This document shows, in pieces, positions 20,009-28,124 of a stretch of DNA of 64,000 nucleotides (the stretch's first letter is position 1; every line of letters begins with the position of its first letter). Under the pieces are notes generated by a model. That model had not been told where the DNA came from. It was given only the letters and a program-made list of their open reading frames with translations, and made no database searches. Both the position numbers and the translations under genes were made by a program. The stretch lies in contig NC_019701.1 in NCBI RefSeq assembly GCF_000317065.1, positions 992,001 to 1,056,000 on the forward strand, in the 5' to 3' direction. The stretch is from Pseudanabaena sp. PCC 7367. GTDB taxonomy: Bacteria > Cyanobacteriota > Cyanobacteriia > Pseudanabaenales > Pseudanabaenaceae.

Positions 20009-20605
20009 GTGGCAGCTCACAAAATATTAGTCATCGACGACAGCCGCGTAATTCGGAATATGGTGCGAGATATGTTGCCGCCGGGCAATTTTGAGGTGAT
20101 CGAAGCACCAGACGGAATTCGGGGCCTGGAAATGATCCAGAAGGAAAAGCCCTGGATGATTTTGCTCGATTTTTTGCTACCCCGCATGAGTGGGTTTGAA
20201 GTGTACGAAAACTTGCAGAAGAATAGTGAGCTGCGCCGCATCCCTCTATTGTTGATGTCTGGGCGGAAAGAAGAAGTCACTAGCAAGATCTCAGAGCCCT
20301 TTGAGGATAAATATTTTGCTTTTATTGAAAAGCCCTTTGAATCAAAGGAGTTGATTGCGGGGATCAAAAAAGCGATCGACTTGTCCAAGAAACTGCCGCC
20401 AGAGTCAGTTACGGCCACCCCAACCGATAGCGCTGGCGCAGCGGCGGTTGATGCGGTTGTGGCCAGCCGCCTAGAAGCCCTGGAAGCTCGCGCTCGCAAC
20501 ATTGATGAATTAGATAAGCGGATCAAGCTAATGGAGCAACAGGTGGCGATCCAGCACAAGCAAATCCAGCAGTTGGTGGCATTTATCAAGCAAAAGCTGA
20601 AATAA
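20009..20605 (+). CDS. Response regulator with coiled-coil tail (copy 2)
   Basis: 198 residues, again from a GTG start with the same GTGGCAGCTC opening as copy 1. The receiver is nearly superimposable on copy 1, with D10/D11, D54 (LLDFLLPRMSG), S84 and K108. The linker differs (Pro/Thr/Ala rich), but the tail returns to the same pattern and the same end QLVAFIKQKLK. The conserved last dozen residues in both copies suggest a binding motif under selection. As with copy 1, output must be through protein contacts. The paralogy is read directly from sequence; the pathway is unknown. Confidence 0.9.
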   Translation: MAAHKILVIDDSRVIRNMVRDMLPPGNFEVIEAPDGIRGLEMIQKEKPWMILLDFLLPRMSGFEVYENLQKNSELRRIPLLLMSGRKEEVTSKISEPFEDKYFAFIEKPFESKELIAGIKKAIDLSKKLPPESVTATPTDSAGAAAVDAVVASRLEALEARARNIDELDKRIKLMEQQVAIQHKQIQQLVAFIKQKLK

Positions 20606-20835
20606 AAATAAATCAGCTCTCATGCTTTAGCACCATTCCATTCCACCTACTAAGTCAATATGGCCCAGTAAATATGGCTCAGTAAATATGGCCAAGTGAA
20701 TATGTAAGTACAGATAAATATCTACTTTGCGGATTGGCAATCTATGTCGTGCGCAAGTTTGCCATTGCCATAGTTTGGTTTAAGACATTAGTAAAGCATG
20801 ATCAACAACCAAGAACTACAAGAACTAATTGAGCC

Positions 20836-21438
20836 ATGGGCAAGAAAGAAGAATTACTCAAAGCGATCGCCAATGTCAATCGGGGACTGGCAGCCACCGA
20901 AGACCAGAGAAAAGCAATTTTTTCGGCCACTGCCTATCTGGAATCCGCCAACCCTAATCCCAGCCCAAATCAATTGCCACACCTGCTCAGCGGTGATTGG
21001 CGATTATTGTTTACCACCAGTGACGAGCTATTGGGGCTAAATCGATTGCCTGGGTTCAAGTTGGGGCAAATATATCAGTGCATCAGGGCTGAGGCCGGCA
21101 AAATCTATAATGTGGCAGAGGTAAATAGCATTACTGGCCTGACTCCCTTTAGTGGCCTGGTCAGTGTTTGTGCAAACTTCACAGCCGCAGCCGAAAATGC
21201 CGATCGCCGCGTTAAAGTTAATTTTGAACGATTTGTGATTAGTACCCAATGGTTGTTAGGCTACCAACAAGTAAAACCATATGTTGATCTGTTGCAGACA
21301 GATAAGAGACTATGGGCGATCGATTTTGCGATCAAGAACCCCAACCAAAGAGGTTGGCTAGAAACAACCTATCTCGACCAGGATGTACGGATCGGGCGTG
21401 GCAATGAAGGGAGTTTGTTTATCTTGGCTAAAAATTAA
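20836..21438 (+). CDS. PAP/fibrillin family protein
   Basis: 200 residues beginning MGKKEELLKAIANVNRGL. The family markers are the LLSGDWRLLFTTSDELL segment, LGQIYQCI, and the C-terminal LETTYLDQDVRIGRGNEGSLFIL block, which place it in the plastid-lipid-associated protein family. In plants such proteins coat plastoglobules and thylakoids and bind lipids or quinones; in cyanobacteria they are linked to thylakoid protection. There is no signal peptide or membrane helix, so it is soluble or peripheral. It stands alone. Confidence 0.9.
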   Translation: MGKKEELLKAIANVNRGLAATEDQRKAIFSATAYLESANPNPSPNQLPHLLSGDWRLLFTTSDELLGLNRLPGFKLGQIYQCIRAEAGKIYNVAEVNSITGLTPFSGLVSVCANFTAAAENADRRVKVNFERFVISTQWLLGYQQVKPYVDLLQTDKRLWAIDFAIKNPNQRGWLETTYLDQDVRIGRGNEGSLFILAKN

Positions 21439-21910
21439 TTACTTAAAGCATTTGGCCTAGTAATTATTTCTAGCCTTTACCCCAAGATTCAATCATAATT
21501 GGCTATAGTAATAAATGATAAGGATAGTTTGCCAGTTGGCTCTGGGTAGCTAATTGTAAGACAGATTTATTTTGACAACAATAGTTAGCATATTTAACAT
21601 TGATTTAATGTGTGAAGGCCAAATTGATGATCGAGTAATAGTAATAATTCATATCAGGTGACTGGCGATCGCTAGCCAGATTTATCTTTTTGCCCAAAAG
21701 ATATTTATCTGAAAGCTTCGATCGAAGCAGCCGAGATTTGGAATTGAACCTAATGTTTGGGCTCACTCATTAAGTTTAAGTTTATTTAGATCTAGTAAGC
21801 AGGATTTATGGGTTACGGAGCTGGATTTATGCCAGCGGTTTGGGGAAAAGGTAAAGTTTTTAGCTTTTGCTGGCTTTCTAGTAATTGCTAGTTAATAATT
21901 GAATGGTTCA
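21439..21910. other. Spacer upstream of the EAL protein
   Basis: About 470 AT-rich bases with no ORF, RNA gene or strong promoter recognised. Confidence 0.35.
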
Positions 21911-23023
21911 ATGGTTAATCCTCAATGTATAGATATTGGTAACATGCTTGCTAGTTCTGAGCCAGGGCTCTCTGATTCGCAGCTTAGCTTAGTTATTCAG
22001 CCCGATAGCGGTCAGACATATGAAGTTTTGACAAGCCTAGGATTCAACGTAGCTCCTGTTGCTTCACAGTTGCTATATAAGGTTGTTGAAGATAATGAAC
22101 TGCCCGATTGTTTTTCGGAGCTGGGGCAGCGGGTTGCGGAAGTGAGTCAGACCCTATCGAGATTCACGCTAACTCGATCGGCGCTTGACTCCAAACATCT
22201 GCTGGTTGAGTTTTTAGATGCGCAGCCACTGAGTAACTTTGTAGCCTGCTATCGCTACAACTGGTTTTTGCAGCTCTTTTTAGATAATCAAGAATTTTTC
22301 TTTGAATATCAGCCAATTGTGGAAATGCCATCGGGTAAGGTAGTTGCCCATGAATGTTTGGTCAGAGCGCTTTCTGCTGAGGGTGAATATTTAAGTGCTG
22401 GCAAGCTGATTGAGGCAGCCGAGGCAACTGGCCTAATTCATGAGTTTGATCAGGCTGCACGCGAAACTTGCCTGGAAGCGATCGCTGCCTTAGATACTAA
22501 TTCCACCTTTTTTATCAACATTATTCCCAATTCAATTCTCAATCATCCGCATTTTCTCGATGACACAATCCATAAAATGCAGCAGTTGGGAATTAACCCA
22601 GAGCAAATTGTGTTTGAGCTAACCGAAAAAGAAGCCCTGAATCATCGATCGAAGTTGGCAAATGCGATCAATAAATTGCGCTCCCGTGGATTCAGGATCG
22701 CCGTTGACGATCTATATGGTGATGTGGCCTCTGACCATTATCTGATGGAGCTGCATCCTGATATTATCAAGCTCGATCGGCGCTTGGTGAGTGGTTGTGG
22801 TAGCTATCCAATGAAGCAAGTATTAATTAAAAGCCTAATCACTTCAGCCCACGAAATGAATATTGAGCTGATCGCCGAGGGGTTAGAAGATCAAGAAGAT
22901 ATTGATTTCTGTCTGGCGCAGGGGGTTGACTTTGGCCAAGGCTTTGGGATTGCTCGCCCTCACCTATTACCCCACAAAAAGCAAATTAAACTGGCCTCCT
23001 TCAACCGGTTGCAAGCCATGTAA
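21911..23023 (+). CDS. EAL-domain protein with altered signature motifs
   Basis: 370 residues from ATG 21911; a TTG four codons upstream is less likely. Residues about 1-120 match nothing recognised. An EAL-fold domain follows: FFEYQPIVEMPSGKVVAHECLVRAL, FINIIPNSI, ELTEKEAL, AVDDLYGD, IKLDRRLV, AEGLEDQEDIDFC and GQGFGIARP. The EAL triad is ECL and loop 6, usually DDFGTG, reads DDLYGD. Metal-binding Asn, Glu, Asp and Lys positions seem kept. Family members hydrolyse cyclic di-GMP to pGpG, but the loop-6 change could make this a weak enzyme or a c-di-GMP receptor. It ends 48 bp from the convergent asparaginase gene. Confidence 0.82.
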   Translation: MVNPQCIDIGNMLASSEPGLSDSQLSLVIQPDSGQTYEVLTSLGFNVAPVASQLLYKVVEDNELPDCFSELGQRVAEVSQTLSRFTLTRSALDSKHLLVEFLDAQPLSNFVACYRYNWFLQLFLDNQEFFFEYQPIVEMPSGKVVAHECLVRALSAEGEYLSAGKLIEAAEATGLIHEFDQAARETCLEAIAALDTNSTFFINIIPNSILNHPHFLDDTIHKMQQLGINPEQIVFELTEKEALNHRSKLANAINKLRSRGFRIAVDDLYGDVASDHYLMELHPDIIKLDRRLVSGCGSYPMKQVLIKSLITSAHEMNIELIAEGLEDQEDIDFCLAQGVDFGQGFGIARPHLLPHKKQIKLASFNRLQAM

Positions 23024-23071
23024 GCTTTTATATTCTTTAAGTTATTCTTTAAGTGTCTATAGCTTCGATCC

Positions 23072-24037
23072 TTAAGCCATTGAAAGCTCGCCATTCACTT
23101 CCAGGCGCTTATAATTGCCAAAGGTCATAAACATTTCCGCCAGACTTTCGGCCACGCTGGGCGAGATCCAGCCCAATTGGCGCAAAATATGGATCGCGGC
23201 TGCATGTTTAGCCCGCTTGGCTCCATCCATCACCTTGATCGAAATACCCAATCCCTCACCCATGCGACCAATACACTGAACACCCTCTGCCCCAGATTTA
23301 CTTACGATCGTGCCCTGGCTCAGTCGCATCAACTCGGTGTCAAACTCACCAACCCCCGCCACCATCTCCGGTGCTGATACCATCGCTCGACTGATCCGCT
23401 CCAGGTGAAGATTCTCACGGGAGGATAGCTGGGCAAACAAATTGGCCATCTGCCCAATTTCTAATAAATAGGTGGGCACACCACAGTCATCATGGGCACA
23501 GATTAACTCCGCCGCTGGGATATGGAGCAATTCTGCCATTTTATTGAGGATTAGTGTTTGGACTGGATGCTTGCGATTTGCATAGCCAGTGGGTGACCAA
23601 TTGTGATGCTGACAGACGGCGATCATACCAGCATGTTTGCCAGAGCAGTTATGTTGCAGCGGGCTGGTAGCATTGCTAGGCACTGGGCAAGTGAGGGTGG
23701 TTGATTCCACATCACAGCGCCAGAGAATATTAAACACCTGCCGAGCATGGCCGATCGAGCCCTGGTGTGAACCACAAATGATTGCTAAATCAGCTTCAGA
23801 AAGGTTGAACCGCTCAATTACGCCGGTGGCAGAAACAGCGATCGCTTGAATCGGCTTGAGTGCCGATCGCCCAAAAGTGGCAGTGGCAGGGTCACCCGCC
23901 GCCGAGAGAATTCGCCCCCTTGCATCTGCGATCGCCACCTTACAAATATGGGTTGACTCAACAATCCCCTCACGCAATAAATTTACTGAAATGGGAGGGG
24001 AGACAACAGCAGGACGACGACTTCTTCCTAAATTCAT
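23072..24037 (-). CDS. Zinc-type (class 3, Rhizobium-like) L-asparaginase
   Basis: 321 residues of the asparaginase II (PF06089-like) family, unrelated to the Ntn enzyme at 4360. The Ser-x-x-Lys pair is S58-K61 (RSALK) and a second Ser is at S90 (CGSHQG), the same 32-residue spacing as S48/S80 of the Rhizobium enzyme ReAV. The zinc-site residues C131, K134 (NCSGKHAG) and C185 (DDCGVP) also keep the known 54-residue spacing. The protein is expected to hydrolyse L-asparagine to aspartate and ammonia in the cytoplasm. The region between S90 and C131 is shorter than in ReAV. No transporter lies nearby. Confidence 0.87.
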   Translation of the reverse strand: MNLGRSRRPAVVSPPISVNLLREGIVESTHICKVAIADARGRILSAAGDPATATFGRSALKPIQAIAVSATGVIERFNLSEADLAIICGSHQGSIGHARQVFNILWRCDVESTTLTCPVPSNATSPLQHNCSGKHAGMIAVCQHHNWSPTGYANRKHPVQTLILNKMAELLHIPAAELICAHDDCGVPTYLLEIGQMANLFAQLSSRENLHLERISRAMVSAPEMVAGVGEFDTELMRLSQGTIVSKSGAEGVQCIGRMGEGLGISIKVMDGAKRAKHAAAIHILRQLGWISPSVAESLAEMFMTFGNYKRLEVNGELSMA

Positions 24038-24375
24038 ATGTTGAGGATGGGTGGATTAGTGGTTGGCCACGAGAATGATCATGGTTGCTGATTTGATCGA
24101 GTAGTTACTTGCATCTGGATTGCGATATCTGGATTGCGATCCCTCGGATTTAAATTAGCCGAAGATTAGTTTGCTTAATGGCATAGCATCCGCAAGATAG
24201 ATACTTACCAGATTGGGGCAATCGAGTAAAGCAATCATAGCTTATGGTAGAGGCTAGGATAACTGTAAAGATATATAAATGTATATATTGGCTGATATGT
24301 ATTTCAGCAATTTCTGCCGCGATTTCTATTGTGATTCTTCTTAGGTATTAAAGTTTAAAGTTAGGTATTAAAGTA
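24038..24375. other. Divergent spacer, asparaginase / alpha-beta hydrolase
   Basis: About 340 bp with A/T-rich TATATAAATGTATATA near 24272-24287. A 14-bp TTAGGTATTAAAGT sequence is repeated just before the hydrolase start (24343-24374). No ORF is credible. Confidence 0.35.
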
Positions 24376-25311
24376 ATGGCTTCCAATCTGCAAACCACCC
24401 CGATCGAAAACCTGGATGCGGCAGCAACCGGATCAGGGCAATATTGGCAATGGCGCGATGATCAAATTTATTATGTCAAAGCAGGTCAGAACCCTGATCT
24501 ACCACCTTTATTGTTGGTGCATGGGTTTGGTGCTTCCACTGACCATTGGCGCAAGAATATTGCCGAATTGAGCCAGGAATTTGAAGTGTGGGCGATCGAT
24601 CTGTTGGGGTTTGGGCGATCGGCTAAGCCTAATTGCACCTATAGCGGTGAGTTGTGGCGTGAACAACTGCATGATTTTATCAATCAAATTATCCAACGTC
24701 CGGCAGTGCTAGCTGGTAACTCTTTGGGGGGCTATGCCTGCTTGTGCGTCGCGGCGGAATATCATGAAGCAGTTAATGGTTTAGTTTTGCTCAACAGTGC
24801 CGGGCCCTTTAGCGACACTAGCCCGCTGGGAGCGAAGAAAGTTAACCCTGCCCAAAAGATCGCTGGGAAGTTGGTTCAATCGCTACTGAAGCAGCCCTGG
24901 GCTAGTTATTTACTGTTTCGATCGCTAAAGCGGAAATCGCAAATCCGTAAAACCCTGCTCCAGGTTTACGTCAATAAAGACCAGGTTACCGATCGCCTAG
25001 TGGAAGATATCTATCGCCCTGCTTGCGATCCAGGGGCTGCGCAAGTATTTGCAGCAATCTTTACCTCTCGCCAGGGCAAAACCGTAGATGAATTACTGAA
25101 GACAACGACTTGCCCTTTGCTGATGATTTGGGGTGAGGGTGATCCCTGGATTAAGGCTCAGACCAGGGGCGCAAAATTCAAGCAATATTACCCGGATCTA
25201 ACTGAGTATTATTTAAATTCTGGCCATTGCCCCCATGATGATACGCCAGCGGAGGTGAATGCTTTGATTCGGGATTGGGTTCTGGCTGATGTGGCGATCG
25301 CTAATTCATGA
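24376..25311 (+). CDS. Alpha/beta hydrolase
   Basis: 311 residues. The oxyanion strand LLVHGFGASTDHW, the DLLGFGRSAKP loop and the nucleophile elbow GNSLGG (Ser116) are clear. The acid is probably the Asp in WGEGDPWI and the base the His in SGHCPHDDTP. There is no signal peptide. Sequence style resembles the cyanobacterial/plant group that includes chlorophyll dephytylases and pheophytinase-like esterases, but substrate is not assigned. It precedes petM, which lies on the opposite strand. Confidence 0.85.
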   Translation: MASNLQTTPIENLDAAATGSGQYWQWRDDQIYYVKAGQNPDLPPLLLVHGFGASTDHWRKNIAELSQEFEVWAIDLLGFGRSAKPNCTYSGELWREQLHDFINQIIQRPAVLAGNSLGGYACLCVAAEYHEAVNGLVLLNSAGPFSDTSPLGAKKVNPAQKIAGKLVQSLLKQPWASYLLFRSLKRKSQIRKTLLQVYVNKDQVTDRLVEDIYRPACDPGAAQVFAAIFTSRQGKTVDELLKTTTCPLLMIWGEGDPWIKAQTRGAKFKQYYPDLTEYYLNSGHCPHDDTPAEVNALIRDWVLADVAIANS

Positions 25312-25394
25312 TTGAATCATCGGTAGCGATATTGAGCTTGAATAATAATATTGCTTGAGATAGCGCACCAATAAGCAGCGCCGAAATCGAAAAT

Positions 25395-25417
25395 AAAAAA
25401 GGCGAGCATTGCCCACC
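25395..25417 (-). terminator. Rho-independent terminator of petM
   Basis: On the minus strand GGTGGGC-AAT-GCTCGCC (25417-25401) with two wobble pairs is followed by six T. It lies about 54 bp after the petM stop. Confidence 0.7.
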
Positions 25418-25470
25418 TGAATTAATTAAGCTGATTAATTACTTAATTTAAATACTTATTCCTCGAATAC

Positions 25471-25572
25471 TTACTCCTCGCTACCTTCGGCATTGAGCAG
25501 AAAATAACCAAAGGCGATTCCCACCATCACCATCACCACCGGAATCACCAATGCATTTGTAAATTCACCCAT
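25471..25572 (-). CDS. petM: Cytochrome b6f complex subunit 7 (PetM-like)
   Basis: A 33-residue reading frame: MGEFTNALVIPVVMV, then MVGIAFGYFLL and an NAEGSEE end. One membrane helix followed by a short acidic tail, with the G-x3-G-x-LL pattern and the GxEE end, matches PetM (31-36 residues in cyanobacteria). PetM is a small peripheral helix of the cytochrome b6f complex in the thylakoid. The call rests on length, hydropathy and the tail; other single-helix photosystem subunits were considered and fit less well. A terminator follows 54 bp later, supporting a real transcription unit. Confidence 0.7.
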   Translation of the reverse strand: MGEFTNALVIPVVMVMVGIAFGYFLLNAEGSEE

Positions 25573-25724
25573 TGATTTTTAAACCTTACCAATTCAAATT
25601 TTTATTACTACCTTATTAAATTAAATAACAAATCGGTATTAAATAACAAATCAGCAGCCTAGCCCATGCCAATCTTAAAATCAGGCTGCGATCGATAATT
25701 GCTGACTATTGCTAAAAAATTCCT

Positions 25725-26537
25725 ATGCCCCACCTCGCCAGTATTCATATTTTTCCAATCAAGGCTCTCGATGGCGTGATTGTGTCTGAAGCGCAGATTC
25801 AAACTGGTGGATCACTGGTGGGCGATCGCCAGTTTGCGATCTTTGACAGCAAGGGGAAATATGTGAATGGCAAGAATAATCAGCAGGTGCATCAAATCCG
25901 CGCTAGCTATGACCTGAGCAATCGCCAGGTAGAACTAAGTCGGCAAGACGGCGGCAATCGCGCCAGGTTTAATCTAGAGGGCGATCGCCAGGCATTAGTT
26001 AACTGGCTCAGTGATTATTTTGGTTTTGCGGTCACGCTCCAGGAAAACCTGAGCACTGGCTTTCCCGACGATAAAAAATCCACTGGACCCACAATCATCA
26101 GCACCGCCACGATCGCCAAAATGACTGAATGGTTTCCAGAACTAGACCAAAATCAACTGCGGCTGCGGTTTCGCACCAACCTGGAGATCGCTGATATATT
26201 GCCTTTCTGGGAGGAGCAGCTCTATGGTGAAGTAACGCAATTAGTGCGATTTAAAATTGGCACGGTGGAATTTGTTGGCACTAATCCCTGCCAGCGCTGC
26301 ATTGTACCCACCCGCGATCCGCTCACGGGCGAGAGTTATGCTGGCTTTCAAAAAACCTTTCTGCAAAAACGGACAGAAACGCTACCAGACTGGGCAACCC
26401 GATCGCGGTTTAATCATTTTTATCGACTGGCAATCAATACCAACATTGCTGCCCCCACCGAGGCGGGTAAGGTTTTGCGGGTGGGTGATCCGGTGGAAAT
26501 CTTAGAAACTTGTTCAGTTGATAATGTTGATAATTAA
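25725..26537 (+). CDS. MOSC domain-containing protein
   Basis: 270 residues: an N-terminal MOSC_N barrel starting HIFPIKALDGV and GDRQFAIFD, then the MOSC core with VEFVGTNPCQRCIVPTRDP, whose Cys is the conserved residue of the family. The C-terminus (RVGDPVEIL) closes the barrel. MOSC proteins bind molybdenum cofactor or sulfur-carrying groups and work with molybdoenzymes. No molybdenum cofactor gene is adjacent, so the partner is unknown. The gene lies divergent from petM. Confidence 0.88.
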   Translation: MPHLASIHIFPIKALDGVIVSEAQIQTGGSLVGDRQFAIFDSKGKYVNGKNNQQVHQIRASYDLSNRQVELSRQDGGNRARFNLEGDRQALVNWLSDYFGFAVTLQENLSTGFPDDKKSTGPTIISTATIAKMTEWFPELDQNQLRLRFRTNLEIADILPFWEEQLYGEVTQLVRFKIGTVEFVGTNPCQRCIVPTRDPLTGESYAGFQKTFLQKRTETLPDWATRSRFNHFYRLAINTNIAAPTEAGKVLRVGDPVEILETCSVDNVDN

Positions 26538-26665
26538 GACGATTCTATCCAGGTGATGGCAGTTTAATTGATTTGCTGTTTGTATTTGTGAGCAATTATC
26601 GATTCTTGCCAAAATTCGCCATTTACTGCTGTGAATGAATCAATCAAATATGACAAAATCAAATT

Positions 26666-26863
26666 TTATTTACGCCACCACAGCAACAGACCAAGACCAA
26701 TCACAGGTAGGGTAACCGCTGACAGGGCGATCGAATTTTTTGTCCCATTACCTAGGGCATCATTCGCCAGAGCAGGCACATAATCACTGCCATAAATAAT
26801 CACAGCAGAGACGGCGGCGGAAATTAGCAAAATCGTGAAGATGAAAATTACTGGCGATCGCAT
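26666..26863 (-). CDS. Small two-helix membrane protein
   Basis: 65 residues with hydrophobic helices at about 4-25 and 45-62 separated by a loop, ending WWRK. No family was recognised. The second start-like CAT at 26881-26883, 20 bp upstream and out of frame, comes from a tandem duplication of the sequence around the start codon (26861-26900). Another small membrane protein gene begins immediately upstream on the same strand and the two may form a unit. Confidence 0.6.
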   Translation of the reverse strand: MRSPVIFIFTILLISAAVSAVIIYGSDYVPALANDALGNGTKNSIALSAVTLPVIGLGLLLWWRK

Positions 26864-26900
26864 ACTTTAATTTTGATTAGCATACTTTAATTTTGATTAT
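26861..26900. repeat. 20-bp tandem duplication at a start codon
   Basis: Two adjacent copies of CATACTTTAATTTTGATTAG (last base differs). The first copy contains the start codon of the minus-strand gene ending at 26863. Confidence 0.9.
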
Positions 26901-26914
26901 TTAATCACTGACGC

Positions 26915-27109
26915 TTATTTAGACTTTTCTAGCGCTTCTTCGCGGGCTTTTTCGGCTTGATCAAGTGACTTATTTACATCCCGCTGCGCTTCGGCTGGTT
27001 TATCGATCAATGTGGCATCTGGTGCCTCACTACTAGGGCGTGCGAACATCGTAAAGCTCAAATAACCAACGATGCCCAAGCCAATTAACATGCCAATTGC
27101 TCTACCCAT
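26915..27109 (-). CDS. Small membrane-anchored protein with charged tail
   Basis: 64 residues: one helix (AIGMLIGLGIVGYLSFTMF) then a Lys/Glu/Ala-rich tail (SLDQAEKAREEALEKSK) likely to be helical and amphipathic. Not assigned to a family. It reads toward the two-helix protein, with the two coding regions 51 bp apart. Confidence 0.6.
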   Translation of the reverse strand: MGRAIGMLIGLGIVGYLSFTMFARPSSEAPDATLIDKPAEAQRDVNKSLDQAEKAREEALEKSK

Positions 27110-27592
27110 GATTACTACCTCAAGTTAGCTTTTATTTTTAAAGACTAATTTTACTTGTAAAGACTAATTCAATCATGCCCACGATCGATTGGTTGATTAA
27201 CTCGGCACTCTTAACGATTAACCCACATGCGCTAGGCTGATCAACTATAATCCTGGCGATCGCTAGGCCGACCCAGGATCCATATTCATAATTCATATTG
27301 AGCGATCGAGCTGTTTATTTGGCGTTGCACATTGGTAGGATGATTTAACGATCATACAATTGGTCAAACTGATTCCAGCCATATGCTTGAGATTTTTGTT
27401 GACGGCGTTTTCATACCTGGATTATGCAATGCTATTTATTTTTACTCAGACAATTAAGTAAATTAATTAATTGCTAATTTACAAGTTATGATCCGACTTG
27501 ATTAAACATTAAGAAAGCTTAGGCAAGGCAAACGATTGATGGTATAGACTAGTCATGTCACTATTGTTTAACAGGGTTAATAATTTATTACG
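27110..27592. other. Spacer upstream of the YbjN-like gene
   Basis: About 480 bp, AT-rich, no ORF or RNA gene recognised. A repeated AAAGACTAATT motif occurs near 27139 and 27159. Confidence 0.35.
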
Positions 27593-28066
27593 ATGGTATC
27601 TACTGACATAAATACAATGGAAGCTACAATCCCTCTTCAGGAAGTCGATCTAAGTAGTGGACTTAACCATGCTGAAACAATCCAAACGGTGATTGCCAGT
27701 ATGGATGCTGATAATACCGCTGTAGTTAATCAAACCGGTGACACCTGGAAATTTCGCTATGGCACAGTAGAAGTGATTGTGAATATCACTGGCGAAGAAC
27801 CATCAGACATGTTTACGGTGCTGGCAAAGGTTTTGTCTTATCCGGTCAAGGATGAGGCCAGAATGATGCGGTTTTTGCTGGAGAAAAATGCAGCGGATAC
27901 CTTTGAAGCAAGGTATGCGATCCAGAATGATAGTGTATTGGTGCTGTCAACACGATCGGTACAAGACCTTTATCCCAGCGAGATCTCACGGGTAATTGCA
28001 ATTGTGGCTTCGATCGCCGATGACATTGATGAGTATTTGCTCGAAGAGTTTGGCACCGCTACATAA
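27593..28066 (+). CDS. YbjN-like protein
   Basis: 157 residues. The FRYGTVEVIVNI strand, the MMRFLLEKNAADTFEARYAI block and the VLVLSTRSVQDLYPSEISRVI end resemble the YbjN / type III chaperone-like fold common in cyanobacteria. It is acidic, soluble and has no catalytic motif. YbjN-type proteins are thought to act as regulators or chaperones, but for this one function is inferred only from fold resemblance. It converges with the binding-protein gene across a spacer of a few AGTCTAA repeats. Confidence 0.6.
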   Translation: MVSTDINTMEATIPLQEVDLSSGLNHAETIQTVIASMDADNTAVVNQTGDTWKFRYGTVEVIVNITGEEPSDMFTVLAKVLSYPVKDEARMMRFLLEKNAADTFEARYAIQNDSVLVLSTRSVQDLYPSEISRVIAIVASIADDIDEYLLEEFGTAT

Positions 28067-28124
28067 TTTAAGTCTAATTCTGAGTCTAAGTCTAAGTCTA
28101 ATCAATCAAATTTAATTAGACTCG

